Shown piece by piece: positions 9,820 to 18,229 of a DNA stretch of 64,000 nt; positions within the stretch are counted from its first letter, which is position 1, and every line of letters begins with the position of its first letter. The notes under the pieces are model-generated. The model was given only the letters and a program-made list of their open reading frames with translations. It was not told the DNA's origin and did no database searches. Position numbers and translations under genes: made by a program. The stretch is from Rufibacter radiotolerans (lineage in GTDB: Bacteria > Bacteroidota > Bacteroidia > Cytophagales > Hymenobacteraceae), in the NCBI RefSeq assembly GCF_001078055.1, contig NZ_CP010777.1, forward strand, positions 186,001 to 250,000, given 5' to 3'.

Positions 9820-11124
9820 ATGCCTTATCTTTTTACATCTGAGTCGGTATCCGAAGGGCACCCGGATAAAGTAGCCGACCAAATCTCTGATGCCCTGTTA
9901 GATGAGTTCCTTAAGCAGGACCCTCAATCTAAAGTGGCTTGTGAAACCTTGGTAACCACCGGTTTGGTGGTATTAAGCGGTGAAGTGAAAACGCAGGCTT
10001 ACGTAGACGTGCAGAAGGTTGCCCGTGAAGTAATTGCCCGTATTGGTTATACCAAATCTGAATATAAGTTTGATGCCGAGGCCTGCGGAATTATCTCTGC
10101 CATTCATGAGCAGTCAGATGATATTAACCAAGGAGTAGAGCGTGCCAAGCCAGAAGACCAGGGCGCAGGCGACCAGGGCATGATGTTTGGCTACGCCACC
10201 AATGAGACCGATAGCTACATGCCCCTGGCATTGGAGATCTCGCACCTTCTCTTGAAAGAATTGGCTGCTGTCCGGAAGGAAGGGAAAGAAATGACCTACC
10301 TGCGTCCAGACGCCAAATCTCAGGTAACCATCCGTTACTCAGATACCCACGTTCCGGAGAAGATTGACACCATTGTTATCTCTACCCAGCATGATGAGTT
10401 TGAAAGCTCAGATGCCAATGACAAGGCCGCCTCTAAGCAGGCCGAAGAGAAAATGGTGGCCAAGATCAAAGAAGATGTGTTGAACATTCTCCTGCCAAGG
10501 GTGAAAAGCAAGCTGCCACAGCGCACCGCTGATCTGTTCGCAGATGATATTACCTACCACATTAACCCTACCGGGAAATTCGTGATTGGCGGACCGCACG
10601 GGGACACCGGCTTGACCGGCCGTAAGATCATTGTAGATACCTACGGTGGCAAAGGCGCCCACGGCGGCGGGGCATTCTCCGGAAAAGACTCTTCTAAAGT
10701 AGACCGTTCTGCGGCCTATGCTGCGCGGCACATTGCCAAGAACCTGGTAGCTGCCGGCGTAGCCGACCAGGTACTGGTGCAGGTAGCCTATGCTATTGGC
10801 GTGGCAGAGCCGGTAGGCCTCTACGTTACCACCTACGGAACCACTAAGGTGACCGGAGCCAACGGGGAGACCATGACTGACGGTGAGATTGCCGATAAGG
10901 TGAACGAGCTGTTTGAGATGAGGCCTTATGATATTGTAAAGCGCTTTGGTCTCCAGAACCCTATCTTCTCTGAAACTGCCGCATACGGCCATATGGGCCG
11001 GGAGGCAGGCGTGAAAAAAGTGCAATACAAAGTAAACGGCCAGGTAGAGGAGCGCGAGTTTGAAACCTTTACCTGGGAGAAGTTAGATTACGTGGATAGA
11101 ATCAAAGCTTCCTTCAATCTGTAA
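9820..11124 (+). CDS. metK: S-adenosylmethionine synthetase
   Basis: This 434-residue cytoplasmic enzyme makes S-adenosylmethionine from methionine and ATP. The N-terminal block GHPDK (catalytic His14 and Lys17), the hallmark GAGDQG at 115-120, and the glycine-rich [15 protein letters not shown] near residue 285 are all present. Length is normal for Bacteroidetes MetK. It is a single-gene unit with its own promoter at 9743-9772 and ends at a perfect palindrome shared with the convergent hpf gene. ahcY, which recycles the product of SAM-dependent methylation, is also in the window at 57496. Confidence 0.99.
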   Translation: MPYLFTSESVSEGHPDKVADQISDALLDEFLKQDPQSKVACETLVTTGLVVLSGEVKTQAYVDVQKVAREVIARIGYTKSEYKFDAEACGIISAIHEQSDDINQGVERAKPEDQGAGDQGMMFGYATNETDSYMPLALEISHLLLKELAAVRKEGKEMTYLRPDAKSQVTIRYSDTHVPEKIDTIVISTQHDEFESSDANDKAASKQAEEKMVAKIKEDVLNILLPRVKSKLPQRTADLFADDITYHINPTGKFVIGGPHGDTGLTGRKIIVDTYGGKGAHGGGAFSGKDSSKVDRSAAYAARHIAKNLVAAGVADQVLVQVAYAIGVAEPVGLYVTTYGTTKVTGANGETMTDGEIADKVNELFEMRPYDIVKRFGLQNPIFSETAAYGHMGREAGVKKVQYKVNGQVEEREFETFTWEKLDYVDRIKASFNL

Positions 11125-11135
11125 TCTTACCAATT

Positions 11136-11183
11136 CCCAGTAAATAAAAAGAGCCTCCATGGAGGCTCTTTTTATTTACTGGG
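11136..11183. terminator. 48-bp perfect palindrome, bidirectional terminator
   Basis: The segment reads the same on both strands: 24 + 24 bases centred on CCATGG, with AAAAAGAGCCTCC arms giving T runs in both directions. It lies 11 bases after metK and 15 bases from the end of hpf, ending both transcripts. Confidence 0.92.
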
Positions 11184-11198
11184 ATCTTGAACTGGCCC

Positions 11199-11498
11199 TT
11201 AGTAAGTAGCCAGTTTGTCTTTATGTTTGATCAATTGCTTCTTCATGTCTTCTACCGCCTTGTCTGTGGCCGTCTCAAAAGAGTTGGCTTCTTCTTTACA
11301 GAACAGGGTGGCTCCAGGCACAAATAACTTAATCTCCACTAATTTATTGTCATGCGCTTCTGGTTTCTGCACACGCAGGATCACTTCGCCGCTTATAATC
11401 CGGTCAAAAAAGGTATCTAACTTGTCTAGTTTTCTTTGCAGGAAATCTAACAGGCTTTGGTCTGCGGTGAAATGTACAGATTGAATTTGCAGTTTCAT
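11199..11498 (-). CDS. hpf: Ribosome hibernation-promoting factor (short HPF/RaiA family)
   Basis: The 99-residue protein has the sigma-54 modulation/S30AE fold sequence: MKLQIQSVHFTADQSLLDFLQRKLDKLDTFFD at the start and the conserved ETATDKAVEDMKKQLIKHKDK near the end. It binds the ribosomal decoding region in stationary phase. Only the N-terminal domain is present, so it is a short form. It is the last gene of the rpsU-xerC-hpf group, an order common in Bacteroidetes, 26 bases after xerC. I do not give a longer motif here; length and order make the call firm. Confidence 0.93.
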   Translation of the reverse strand: MKLQIQSVHFTADQSLLDFLQRKLDKLDTFFDRIISGEVILRVQKPEAHDNKLVEIKLFVPGATLFCKEEANSFETATDKAVEDMKKQLIKHKDKLATY

Positions 11499-11524
11499 AG
11501 TTTACTTCTTTAGGGTGATACGAA

Positions 11525-12403
11525 TTAAGCTTTGGGATGAGCTTTCTCAAAGACGGCTTTGAGTTTCTCAATAGAATTATGAGTATAGACCTGGGTTGCC
11601 GCCAGACTGGCGTGCCCAAGCAAATCTTTAATGGCCCCCAAGTCTGCCCCACGGTTCAATAGATGCGTGGCAAAGGAATGGCGAAGCACGTGCGGGCTAT
11701 TCTTCTGGGCGGTAGACACGGTGCTCATATACTTCTTTACCACGCGGTATACGTACTTTGGGTAGAGGGGAGCCTCTTTATCCGTAACGAAGAGAAATGG
11801 AGAATTGTTATCTGGGAAGGTAGCTTGCCGCTCCTTTATATAGCCAGAAAGCGTGTTCACCAAAGAGGGGTTCAAGGGTAAAATGCGCTCCTTATTGCCT
11901 TTCCCTAAAACCTTTAAGGTGCTGGAGGAAAGGTTGATGTCTGTCAGTTTGAGGTTGGTGAGTTCGGCCAAACGCATGCCAGTGCCATACAAAAGCTCCA
12001 GGATCAACTTCTCACGGTGCCCTTTAAAATCTTCTGAAAAAGAACCTTGGTCCAGGACCTGCGTGAAGGCATCTTCAGGTATGAAGGAGGGAAGCTTTTT
12101 GGCAAGTTTGGGCGCTTTAATGCGTACGGTAGGATTAGATTCTACTTCGCCGCGGCGCATTAAAAACCGGAAATAGGAGCGGAGGGAGGCAATCTTGCGG
12201 TGAATGGTACGGCTATCCAGATCCTTTTGGACTAAGGCTACCACCCAGGAGCGGATAATGGCATGATCAGCCGCCTTGATATCTTCTACCTCATACACCT
12301 CCTGCAAATAGTCTTTAAACTGCTGCAGATCGGTCTGGTAAGAGATGATGGTATGCGGGCTGAACCGCTTTTCGTACTGAAGGTATTTAAAAAATAATTC
12401 CAT
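11525..12403 (-). CDS. xerC: Tyrosine recombinase XerC/XerD family
   Basis: The 292-residue protein has the N-terminal core-binding domain (residues 1-85) and a catalytic domain with the full active site: Arg144 (GTGMRLAEL), Lys168, His238 and Arg241 (HVLRHSFATHLL), His264 (LLGHAS) and Tyr273 (VYTH). Xer recombinases resolve chromosome dimers at dif. Whether this one is XerC or XerD cannot be settled from one sequence. It sits in the conserved rpsU-xerC-hpf cluster. The start codon lies inside a 15-bp inverted repeat (12395-12454), which is unusual. Confidence 0.93.
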   Translation of the reverse strand: MELFFKYLQYEKRFSPHTIISYQTDLQQFKDYLQEVYEVEDIKAADHAIIRSWVVALVQKDLDSRTIHRKIASLRSYFRFLMRRGEVESNPTVRIKAPKLAKKLPSFIPEDAFTQVLDQGSFSEDFKGHREKLILELLYGTGMRLAELTNLKLTDINLSSSTLKVLGKGNKERILPLNPSLVNTLSGYIKERQATFPDNNSPFLFVTDKEAPLYPKYVYRVVKKYMSTVSTAQKNSPHVLRHSFATHLLNRGADLGAIKDLLGHASLAATQVYTHNSIEKLKAVFEKAHPKA

Positions 12404-12454
12404 AAATTAAGGAAGCCGGCCTTTGTCAGACCTTTCCCCTAATTTATGGAATTA
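12395..12454. repeat. 15-bp inverted repeat across the xerC start codon
   Basis: TAATTCCATAAATTA at 12395-12409 is repeated in inverse at 12440-12454, with a 30-base spacer. The left arm contains the xerC ATG on the minus strand. In the mRNA a hairpin would pair the start region with the leader. Confidence 0.7.
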
Positions 12455-12478
12455 CCACGTAGGTTGTATCAGTAAAGC

Positions 12479-12673
12479 CTAGTAGTTATCAGTTGCGAAC
12501 AATTGTTGCTTGTAAACGGCTCTCTCCTTTTGCTTTCTCTTGGTAACAGAAGGCTTCTGGAAGAACGTTCTAGCGCGCAATTGCTTCAACACACCTGTTC
12601 TCTCAAATTTCTTTTTGAATCTCTTTAAGGCTTTGTCTACTGACTCGTTATCCTTTACGTTAATGATGATCAT
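12479..12673 (-). CDS. rpsU: 30S ribosomal protein bS21
   Basis: The 64-residue basic protein MIIINVKDNESVDKALKRFK.. is a clear bS21. The start is ATG 12673; an upstream TTG at 12697 would translate the leader element and is rejected. bS21 sits near the 3' end of 16S rRNA. In Bacteroidetes this protein contributes to sequestering the anti-Shine-Dalgarno sequence, and rpsU messages can carry unusual leaders, so the element just upstream (12682-12699) is of interest. Its promoter is predicted at 12714-12744. Confidence 0.97.
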   Translation of the reverse strand: MIIINVKDNESVDKALKRFKKKFERTGVLKQLRARTFFQKPSVTKRKQKERAVYKQQLFATDNY

Positions 12674-12681
12674 ATAATAGA

Positions 12682-12699
12682 TTGATTTTAAAGTCAATT
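12682..12699 (-). promoter_or_regulatory. 18-base leader element before rpsU, shared with the acyl-CoA dehydrogenase gene
   Basis: On the plus strand the sequence is TTGATTTTAAAGTCAATT. An identical 18-mer occurs at 13907-13924. In both places it ends 8 bases before the start codon. It is partly self-complementary (TTGA..TCAA). It contains no purine-rich Shine-Dalgarno match. Confidence 0.6.
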
Positions 12700-12713
12700 G
12701 TTTTTAAGGATTG

Positions 12714-12744
12714 CAAAGATATTCACAAATCCACTGACAGTCAA
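12714..12744 (-). promoter_or_regulatory. Predicted Bacteroidetes promoter for rpsU
   Basis: Read on the minus strand: TTG at 12744-12742, 20 bases, then TATCTTTG at 12721-12714. This fits the TTG-N19/20-TAnnTTTG consensus and lies in the short gap after the acyl-CoA dehydrogenase gene. Confidence 0.6.
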
Positions 12745-12758
12745 GCGCTGTTGCTCAA

Positions 12759-13898
12759 TTATTTTAATACTGCTCTTGAAATAACAAGTTTCTGAATTTC
12801 TGAAGTTCCTTCGCCTATGGTGCAAAGCTTGGAATCACGGTAATATTTCTCCGCCGGGTAGTCTTTGGTATAGCCATAACCGCCAAAAATCTGTACCCCT
12901 TCATTGGCCGCACGCACACATACTTCTGAGGCATACAGCTTCGCCATAGCAGATTCTTTGTTTACGTTCTCGCCCCGGTTCTTCATAGCGGCGGCTCGAT
13001 AGGTTAAGAGGGCTGCGGCCTCAATCTCCGTGGCCATATCTGCCAGTTTAAAAGCAATGCCTTGGAACTCAGAGATGGGCTTGTTGAATTGATGACGCTC
13101 TTTTGAATACGCCAACGCCGCTTCATAAGCGCCTTGCGCAATGCCCAGGCTAAGGGCTGCAATGGAGATACGGCCTCCGTCTAGCACCTTCATGGACTGG
13201 ATAAAGCCTTCGCCCACTTCCCCTAGAACGTTTGCGTGAGGTACTCTGCAGTCTTCAAAGATCAATTCAGTGGTTTCTGAGGCCCGCATGCCTAACTTGT
13301 CTTCTTTTCTGCCCGCTGAGAACCCGGCCGTTGGTTTTTCAATGACAAAAGCGGTCATGCCTCTTGAGTCTCCTACTTCACCCGTTCTGGCAATCACAAC
13401 CGCTATGTTGCTGGATTTACCGTGCGTGATGAAGTTCTTGGCTCCGTTCAGTACCCAGTCATCTCCGTCTCTTACGGCCACCGTGCGCATGTTACCCGCG
13501 TCCGATCCTGTGTTAGGCTCGGTCAGGCCCCAGGCACCAATCCATTCGGCCGTGGCAAGCTTAGGCAACCATTTCTTTTTCTGCTCCTCACTGCCAAACT
13601 GCAGAATGTGGCCGGTGCACAAGGAGTTATGGGCCGCCATAGATAATCCAATGGAGCCGTCAATTTTAGATAGTTCAGCAATGGCTGTCACATACTCCAG
13701 ATACCCGAAGCCTGAACCGCCATATTCTTGCGGAACCAATACCCCCATCAGACCCAGTTCTCCCAGTTGCTTGAAAACATGCACCGGGAATTCCTGGGAC
13801 TCATCCCATTTCATCATGTCTGGTTTGATGGACTTTGCGCCAAAGTCACGGATCATATCAGCAATCATCTGCTGGTTTTCATTGTAGCTAAGCTGCAT
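12759..13898 (-). CDS. Acyl-CoA dehydrogenase
   Basis: The start is ATG 13898 (MQLSYNENQQ), giving 379 residues, the usual length for short/medium-chain acyl-CoA dehydrogenases; the frame extended to the TTG at 13922 only adds the leader element. FAD-dependent alpha,beta-dehydrogenation of acyl-CoA is supported by WGLTEPNTGSDAG (FAD/substrate block), the C-terminal arginine/FAD block QIFGGYGYTKDYP, and the catalytic base Glu363 in IGEGTSEIQ. It acts in the cytoplasm in fatty acid or branched amino acid breakdown. It is divergent from the exopolysaccharide run. Confidence 0.95.
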   Translation of the reverse strand: MQLSYNENQQMIADMIRDFGAKSIKPDMMKWDESQEFPVHVFKQLGELGLMGVLVPQEYGGSGFGYLEYVTAIAELSKIDGSIGLSMAAHNSLCTGHILQFGSEEQKKKWLPKLATAEWIGAWGLTEPNTGSDAGNMRTVAVRDGDDWVLNGAKNFITHGKSSNIAVVIARTGEVGDSRGMTAFVIEKPTAGFSAGRKEDKLGMRASETTELIFEDCRVPHANVLGEVGEGFIQSMKVLDGGRISIAALSLGIAQGAYEAALAYSKERHQFNKPISEFQGIAFKLADMATEIEAAALLTYRAAAMKNRGENVNKESAMAKLYASEVCVRAANEGVQIFGGYGYTKDYPAEKYYRDSKLCTIGEGTSEIQKLVISRAVLK

Positions 13899-13906
13899 AG
13901 ACAAAG

Positions 13907-13924
13907 TTGATTTTAAAGTCAATT
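13907..13924 (-). promoter_or_regulatory. 18-base leader element before the acyl-CoA dehydrogenase gene
   Basis: Exact copy of the 18-mer at 12682-12699 (plus strand TTGATTTTAAAGTCAATT), again ending 8 bases before the start codon of a leftward gene. Confidence 0.6.
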
Positions 13925-13943
13925 AGGTCTTAAAATTAGATAA

Positions 13944-13987
13944 AATAACTTCACCAACCTAACGCATGTTAGGTTGGTGAAGTTATT
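13944..13987. repeat. 20-bp perfect hairpin between divergent genes
   Basis: AATAACTTCACCAACCTAAC at 13944-13963 pairs with its exact complement at 13968-13987 around the loop GCAT. Position is upstream of both the acyl-CoA dehydrogenase and the polysaccharide export gene, where an ordinary terminator is not expected. Confidence 0.85.
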
Positions 13988-14100
13988 AACTATTAGATTT
14001 AGAACTCTATATATAATTGAAAGGTTATACCAAACGCCTTGAAATAGCGTTGATAGAGGTTAACAGTCTTCGCTAATTTGGCGTACCCATTACTTTTAGT

Positions 14101-14108
14101 TTACTTTG
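14101..14108 (+). promoter_or_regulatory. Possible -7 element of the exopolysaccharide operon
   Basis: TTACTTTG is a 7/8 match to TAnnTTTG, 65 bases before the export gene start. No convincing -33 TTG is seen at the right distance, so this is tentative. Confidence 0.3.
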
Positions 14109-14173
14109 TGGTTGGCCCTAACTGTTTTGTGGTTAGCAAATACAACTGTATATCTGCAGATTATTAATCTACT

Positions 14174-15010
14174 ATGCCTCTATTTACCAGCATAAAGCTT
14201 TCACCAAAGTATTTTCTTTATGTTTTGCTGTTTTGGTTGAGCTCCTGTAATGTCTACAGGCAGAACATCATGTTCAGAACCGAAGGTGATGTAAATGCTG
14301 ATTTGTTACGTGGGTCCATAGCCGAAGCAGGAAGAAACTACAAGATTCAGCCAAATGACATTTTAAATATCCGGATCTATACGAATAAGGGGGAGATTTT
14401 GGTGGACCCTAATAACTTCCTTCTCATGGAACTCTCCCAAAGTAGAGGGGGCTCAAGAGGGGGAGTTGGACAACAACAAATAGGGCAACAGGAGGAGCCG
14501 CAACAGTACACCGTATTGCCTAATGGCGAGGTGAAAGTGCCGATGATAGGTTTCGTTAATGTACAGGGATATACTCTTGCTCAGGCAGATAGTGCATTCC
14601 AGAGTAGATTCGAAACTTATTATAAAGATACTTATGTTTACTCTCAGGTAATTAGCCGCAGAGTGGTAGTCTTAGGCGCTACAGGAGGACGAGTAGTCCC
14701 TTTATCGCATGAGAATATAAATGTAGTGGAGGTTCTGGCATTGGCAGGAGGTATGCCAGATAATGGTAAAGCCCAAAATATTAGGCTTATCAGAGATGTT
14801 GCCTCTGGTAAGCCTATCGTACATGTCATTGATTTATCTACAATTGCCGGTTTGCAAAAAGCTAGTCTTAAGGTGCAGCCTAATGATGTGATTTATGTGG
14901 AGCCGGTAAGAAGAGTGTTCAATGAGTCACTGCGTGATGTCTTAACAGTTTTGGGAGCCGTCTCTAATGTGCTTACCTCCTATATTGTTATCAAGAATAT
15001 AATTAATTAG
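14174..15010 (+). CDS. Wza-like polysaccharide export outer membrane lipoprotein
   Basis: The 278-residue protein has a lipoprotein signal with the lipidated Cys at residue 25 (FWLSSCNVYRQ), a polysaccharide export domain (KIQPNDILNIRIYT, YTVLPNGEVKVPMIGFVNVQG) and an SLBB-like domain (VVVLGATGG, VVEVLALAGGMP). A hydrophobic C-terminal stretch follows. It is shorter than E. coli Wza but typical of Bacteroidetes. With the tyrosine kinase 14 bases downstream it forms the trans-envelope exporter for capsule or exopolysaccharide. Confidence 0.93.
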   Translation: MPLFTSIKLSPKYFLYVLLFWLSSCNVYRQNIMFRTEGDVNADLLRGSIAEAGRNYKIQPNDILNIRIYTNKGEILVDPNNFLLMELSQSRGGSRGGVGQQQIGQQEEPQQYTVLPNGEVKVPMIGFVNVQGYTLAQADSAFQSRFETYYKDTYVYSQVISRRVVVLGATGGRVVPLSHENINVVEVLALAGGMPDNGKAQNIRLIRDVASGKPIVHVIDLSTIAGLQKASLKVQPNDVIYVEPVRRVFNESLRDVLTVLGAVSNVLTSYIVIKNIIN

Positions 15011-15024
15011 TTTAATAGAAGTTC

Positions 15025-17460
15025 ATGAGTGTAAAAACAGTCAATGATCTGGATGAACTGGATCATCGTATGGGTATTGGGGATGAGGATGAGGATGACG
15101 GCGGAGCAGGGATTGATTTTGTTACCTTATTACACGTTGTTCGGAGAAGTATTCCTTGGATAATACTTCTTGTTCTTCTTGGAACCTCTGGTTCTTACCT
15201 TTATTTAAGATATACCAAAAAAGTTTATGAGTCTTCTTCCACTATCAAATTAGATGAGCAGTCTGAGGCAGGTGTCCTTGGAATGGATAAAAGCGCTGGC
15301 TTAAAAGTAGAATCTGGAATTGGTAAGTTGCAGGGTGAGGTTGATCTTATCAAATCTAATATTGTATATGAACGCCTGAAGGAAAGAATGCCTTTGAAGG
15401 TAAGCTACTTTCTGAAGGCACGTGTTTTAGATGCTGAACTATACAAAGAGAGTCCATTTTCGGTTACTTTTGATACCACCAGCTTTGACCTGTTTGACCA
15501 AAAGATTTTTGTTGAATTTAAATCTCCCAGCCAATATAACATATATGTAGGGGAGGAAGGATCTCCTTCTTCCAATGCGGTCGGGAACCAGATAAGCCTT
15601 GCGGGAAGTAAGGTTACTGTTGAAGTTTCTTCAAACTTTTCTAATACTCATATAGGTGAGACCTACTATTTTATAATCCACAGCAATCAGCGGTTAAAGA
15701 ATTACATTGATGAAAATCTAACCACTGCCATTCTAAATCCAGAGTCAAAAACCATCCAAATCTCTTTTAAAGATTTTAACAGGTTCAAGGCGCGTGATAT
15801 TGTTGAGAATATTGATGCGGTCTATTTGCAGCAGAAACTGGAGCGAAGCAATCAAGCCAGTAGACAGACGCTCACTTTTTTAAACGATCAATTAAAGGAG
15901 ACGGAAGACAGCCTTAGAAAAGCTGAGAATGAAATTGAACGGTTTGTAAGGCAAAATAAGTCTTATGACATTAAAGGCAGTCTTCAGGAAGCCCTAACCC
16001 AGGTACAGGAGTTAGAGAAAGAAAAAATGGAACTGAGGTTCCAGGTTTCACTCCTGAACACCATACAATCAAAGGTTAAGAAGAATGAAGACCTTGGTTT
16101 AATTGTTTCAGGACTTCAAGGCCAGGAGAACCAAGACCCACAGTTAGCCGAACAGTTAACGGAACTTAGTGATCTGCAAGCCAGACAAAGGACTGCCAGA
16201 ATGACCAGCAGGGGGAATACCGTAGCTGATAACCTTCTAGAGGAGCAAATTAATTTTGCCCAGAATAAGCTGAATGCAGTTGTCAATGGGAGCAAAAACC
16301 TTGCGCAGGCAAAGCTTGATAATATCAACCGTAACCAATCTTTACTTACGGGTAAAATATTGCAGGCGCCTGGCCAAGAAACCGAACGAGCAAGGTTAGA
16401 GCGTATCTTTGGCCTTTACGAAGGCTTCTTTACCCAAATTTTAAACAAGAGAGTAGAGTATGGCATTGCTATGGCAGGTACTACTCCAGATTTCCAGGTG
16501 TTATCACCAGCTAGCTTGCCCAGTGAGTCTAGCCCTATTTCCCCTAACAGGCTTCTAGTATATGCTATTGGTATTGCTGGTGGATTATTTCTGGGTATTG
16601 GCTTAATTGCTACCCGGTATCTAATGCATGATACAGTGACTAACATTAGAGAGTTGGAACGGAATACTTCTGTGCCAGTTCTTGGGGTGGTACCTTCCTA
16701 TGACAAGCAGAAGATGCCTTTCTCCAAGTTGGTGGTCAATCAGAACCCTAAGTCGGCGCTGAGTGAATCAATCAGGTCAATCAGGACTAACCTGGAGTTC
16801 ATGAGTGCCTCCAAGAAAAAAAGAATCATCTCGGTTACATCTACCATAAGCGGGGAAGGAAAAACCTTTGTGGCTGTGAACTTAGGTGGTATCATCGCCA
16901 TGTCTGGTATGAAAGTGGTGATTCTGGACCTTGACATGCGGAAACCTAAGGTGCATATTGCCTTAGATGGGGACAATAGCAAAGGCATGAGCACCATCTT
17001 GATTGATAAGCATTCCATAGCCGAATGTGTGCAACCTACCGCTATAACAGATTTAGACTTTATCTCAGCGGGGCCTACTCCGCCTAACCCCTCTGAATTG
17101 ATCATGTCAGGTAGATTTGATGAAGTATTAAATGAGCTCCACCAGACTTATGATATGATTTTGGTGGATAGCCCGCCAGTTGGATTGGTAACGGATGGGG
17201 TGCTGATTATGCGGAAAGCAGATATTCCTCTCTATATAATCAGGGCTGGTTATTCCAAGAAAACCTTTTTGAAAGGCATTGACAAATTGGTAAGAACCAA
17301 TCATCTAAATAATACTGCCGCTATTTTAAATGATGCCAGCAGTATGAATGGCTATGGTTACGGCTATGGCTACGGGTATGGATATGGCTATGGGCAAGGC
17401 TATTATGATGAAGAGGTAAAGCCAACTTTTGGGTCAAAATTAAAATCGATCTTTAAATAA
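15025..17460 (+). CDS. Wzc-like polysaccharide co-polymerase with BY-type tyrosine kinase
   Basis: The 811-residue inner membrane protein joins a Wzz chain-length domain (membrane segments near residues 44-63 and 510-530, with coiled coil between about 280 and 460) to a cytoplasmic BY-kinase. Walker A is SGEGKT (Lys613), Walker A' is ILDLDMRK (633-640) and Walker B is LVDSPP (713-718). The C-terminus carries a tyrosine cluster, a GY repeat from residue 776 to about 797, which is the autophosphorylation tail. It controls polymer length and export together with the upstream Wza-like protein, and the phosphatase encoded 6 bases downstream is its likely opponent. Confidence 0.95.
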   Translation: MSVKTVNDLDELDHRMGIGDEDEDDGGAGIDFVTLLHVVRRSIPWIILLVLLGTSGSYLYLRYTKKVYESSSTIKLDEQSEAGVLGMDKSAGLKVESGIGKLQGEVDLIKSNIVYERLKERMPLKVSYFLKARVLDAELYKESPFSVTFDTTSFDLFDQKIFVEFKSPSQYNIYVGEEGSPSSNAVGNQISLAGSKVTVEVSSNFSNTHIGETYYFIIHSNQRLKNYIDENLTTAILNPESKTIQISFKDFNRFKARDIVENIDAVYLQQKLERSNQASRQTLTFLNDQLKETEDSLRKAENEIERFVRQNKSYDIKGSLQEALTQVQELEKEKMELRFQVSLLNTIQSKVKKNEDLGLIVSGLQGQENQDPQLAEQLTELSDLQARQRTARMTSRGNTVADNLLEEQINFAQNKLNAVVNGSKNLAQAKLDNINRNQSLLTGKILQAPGQETERARLERIFGLYEGFFTQILNKRVEYGIAMAGTTPDFQVLSPASLPSESSPISPNRLLVYAIGIAGGLFLGIGLIATRYLMHDTVTNIRELERNTSVPVLGVVPSYDKQKMPFSKLVVNQNPKSALSESIRSIRTNLEFMSASKKKRIISVTSTISGEGKTFVAVNLGGIIAMSGMKVVILDLDMRKPKVHIALDGDNSKGMSTILIDKHSIAECVQPTAITDLDFISAGPTPPNPSELIMSGRFDEVLNELHQTYDMILVDSPPVGLVTDGVLIMRKADIPLYIIRAGYSKKTFLKGIDKLVRTNHLNNTAAILNDASSMNGYGYGYGYGYGYGYGQGYYDEEVKPTFGSKLKSIFK

Positions 17461-17466
17461 AGCCTC

Positions 17467-18219
17467 ATGTGGAGTCGACTTAAGGGTCTGTGGAGCGATA
17501 AGAACAAGGCAACTCTTTCTTATCAGGACCTGGTGTCTGATATGCACTCTCATCTGCTTCCGGGTTTAGATGATGGGGCCACCACGCTGGAAGAATCTAT
17601 GCAACTTCTGGAAGCTTTGTATTCCCTGGGCTTCCGTAAACTTTGTATGACTCCCCACATCATGGGGGACTTTTACAAGAATACTCCTGTTGCCATAAAG
17701 GCTAAACTGAAAGAGCTTCAGGAGGTGGTGTCTGCCAGAGGAATAGAGATGGAGCTTTCCTGCGCCGCAGAATATTACCTGGATGAATGGTTCCTGGAGA
17801 AAATAGAACAGGGGGAAGAGTTGCTGTCTTTTGGCGGAGACCGGAAGTTTCTGTTGGTAGAGACCTCCTACATGAATGAGCCGGCACATCTGCGGCAGAT
17901 TATTTTTGCCATACAAACGGCGGGCTATACGCCGGTATTGGCCCACCCAGAGCGGTATACCTATTTTTACGGGAGGCTGGAGAGGCTTTTGGAACTCAGG
18001 GAGACCGGTATCCTTTTCCAGATTAATATCAATTCTATAGCGGGTTATTATTCTAAGCCTGCCAAAGAAATGGCCAGGCAGTTAATCGAAAGGAAAGCGG
18101 TTGAGTTTTTGGGCACCGACACACACGCCATGAAACATATTCAGGTGCTTCAGCGAGCGGTGACAGAGCCATTGTTTCAGGAGGCCTTAAGACTACCACT
18201 TCTAAACGCTACCCTCTAA
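17467..18219 (+). CDS. CpsB/YwqE-type tyrosine-protein phosphatase (PHP family)
   Basis: The 250-residue protein has PHP metal-binding motifs: DMHSHLLPGLDDGA (His27, His29), MTPHIM, ETSYM, LAHPERY and the terminal GTDTHAMKH. In Gram-positive and Bacteroidetes polysaccharide operons this metal-dependent phosphatase removes phosphate from the tyrosine tail of the BY-kinase. The 6-base spacing after the kinase gene supports that pairing here. No membrane segment or signal is seen, so it is cytoplasmic. Confidence 0.92.
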   Translation: MWSRLKGLWSDKNKATLSYQDLVSDMHSHLLPGLDDGATTLEESMQLLEALYSLGFRKLCMTPHIMGDFYKNTPVAIKAKLKELQEVVSARGIEMELSCAAEYYLDEWFLEKIEQGEELLSFGGDRKFLLVETSYMNEPAHLRQIIFAIQTAGYTPVLAHPERYTYFYGRLERLLELRETGILFQININSIAGYYSKPAKEMARQLIERKAVEFLGTDTHAMKHIQVLQRAVTEPLFQEALRLPLLNATL

Positions 18220-18229
18220 ATCATATCTA

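Noticed and set aside
12674-12697. Extended start of rpsU at TTG (reading TLKSIYY)
   Set aside because: The same peptide (TLKS) appears before the acyl-CoA dehydrogenase, because both extensions translate the shared 18-base leader element; the normal starts lie downstream.
17350-17405. Tandem GGCTAT/GGTTAC-like repeat, at first sight a repeat array
   Set aside because: It is in frame and codes the Gly-Tyr tail of the tyrosine kinase. No CRISPR spacing.
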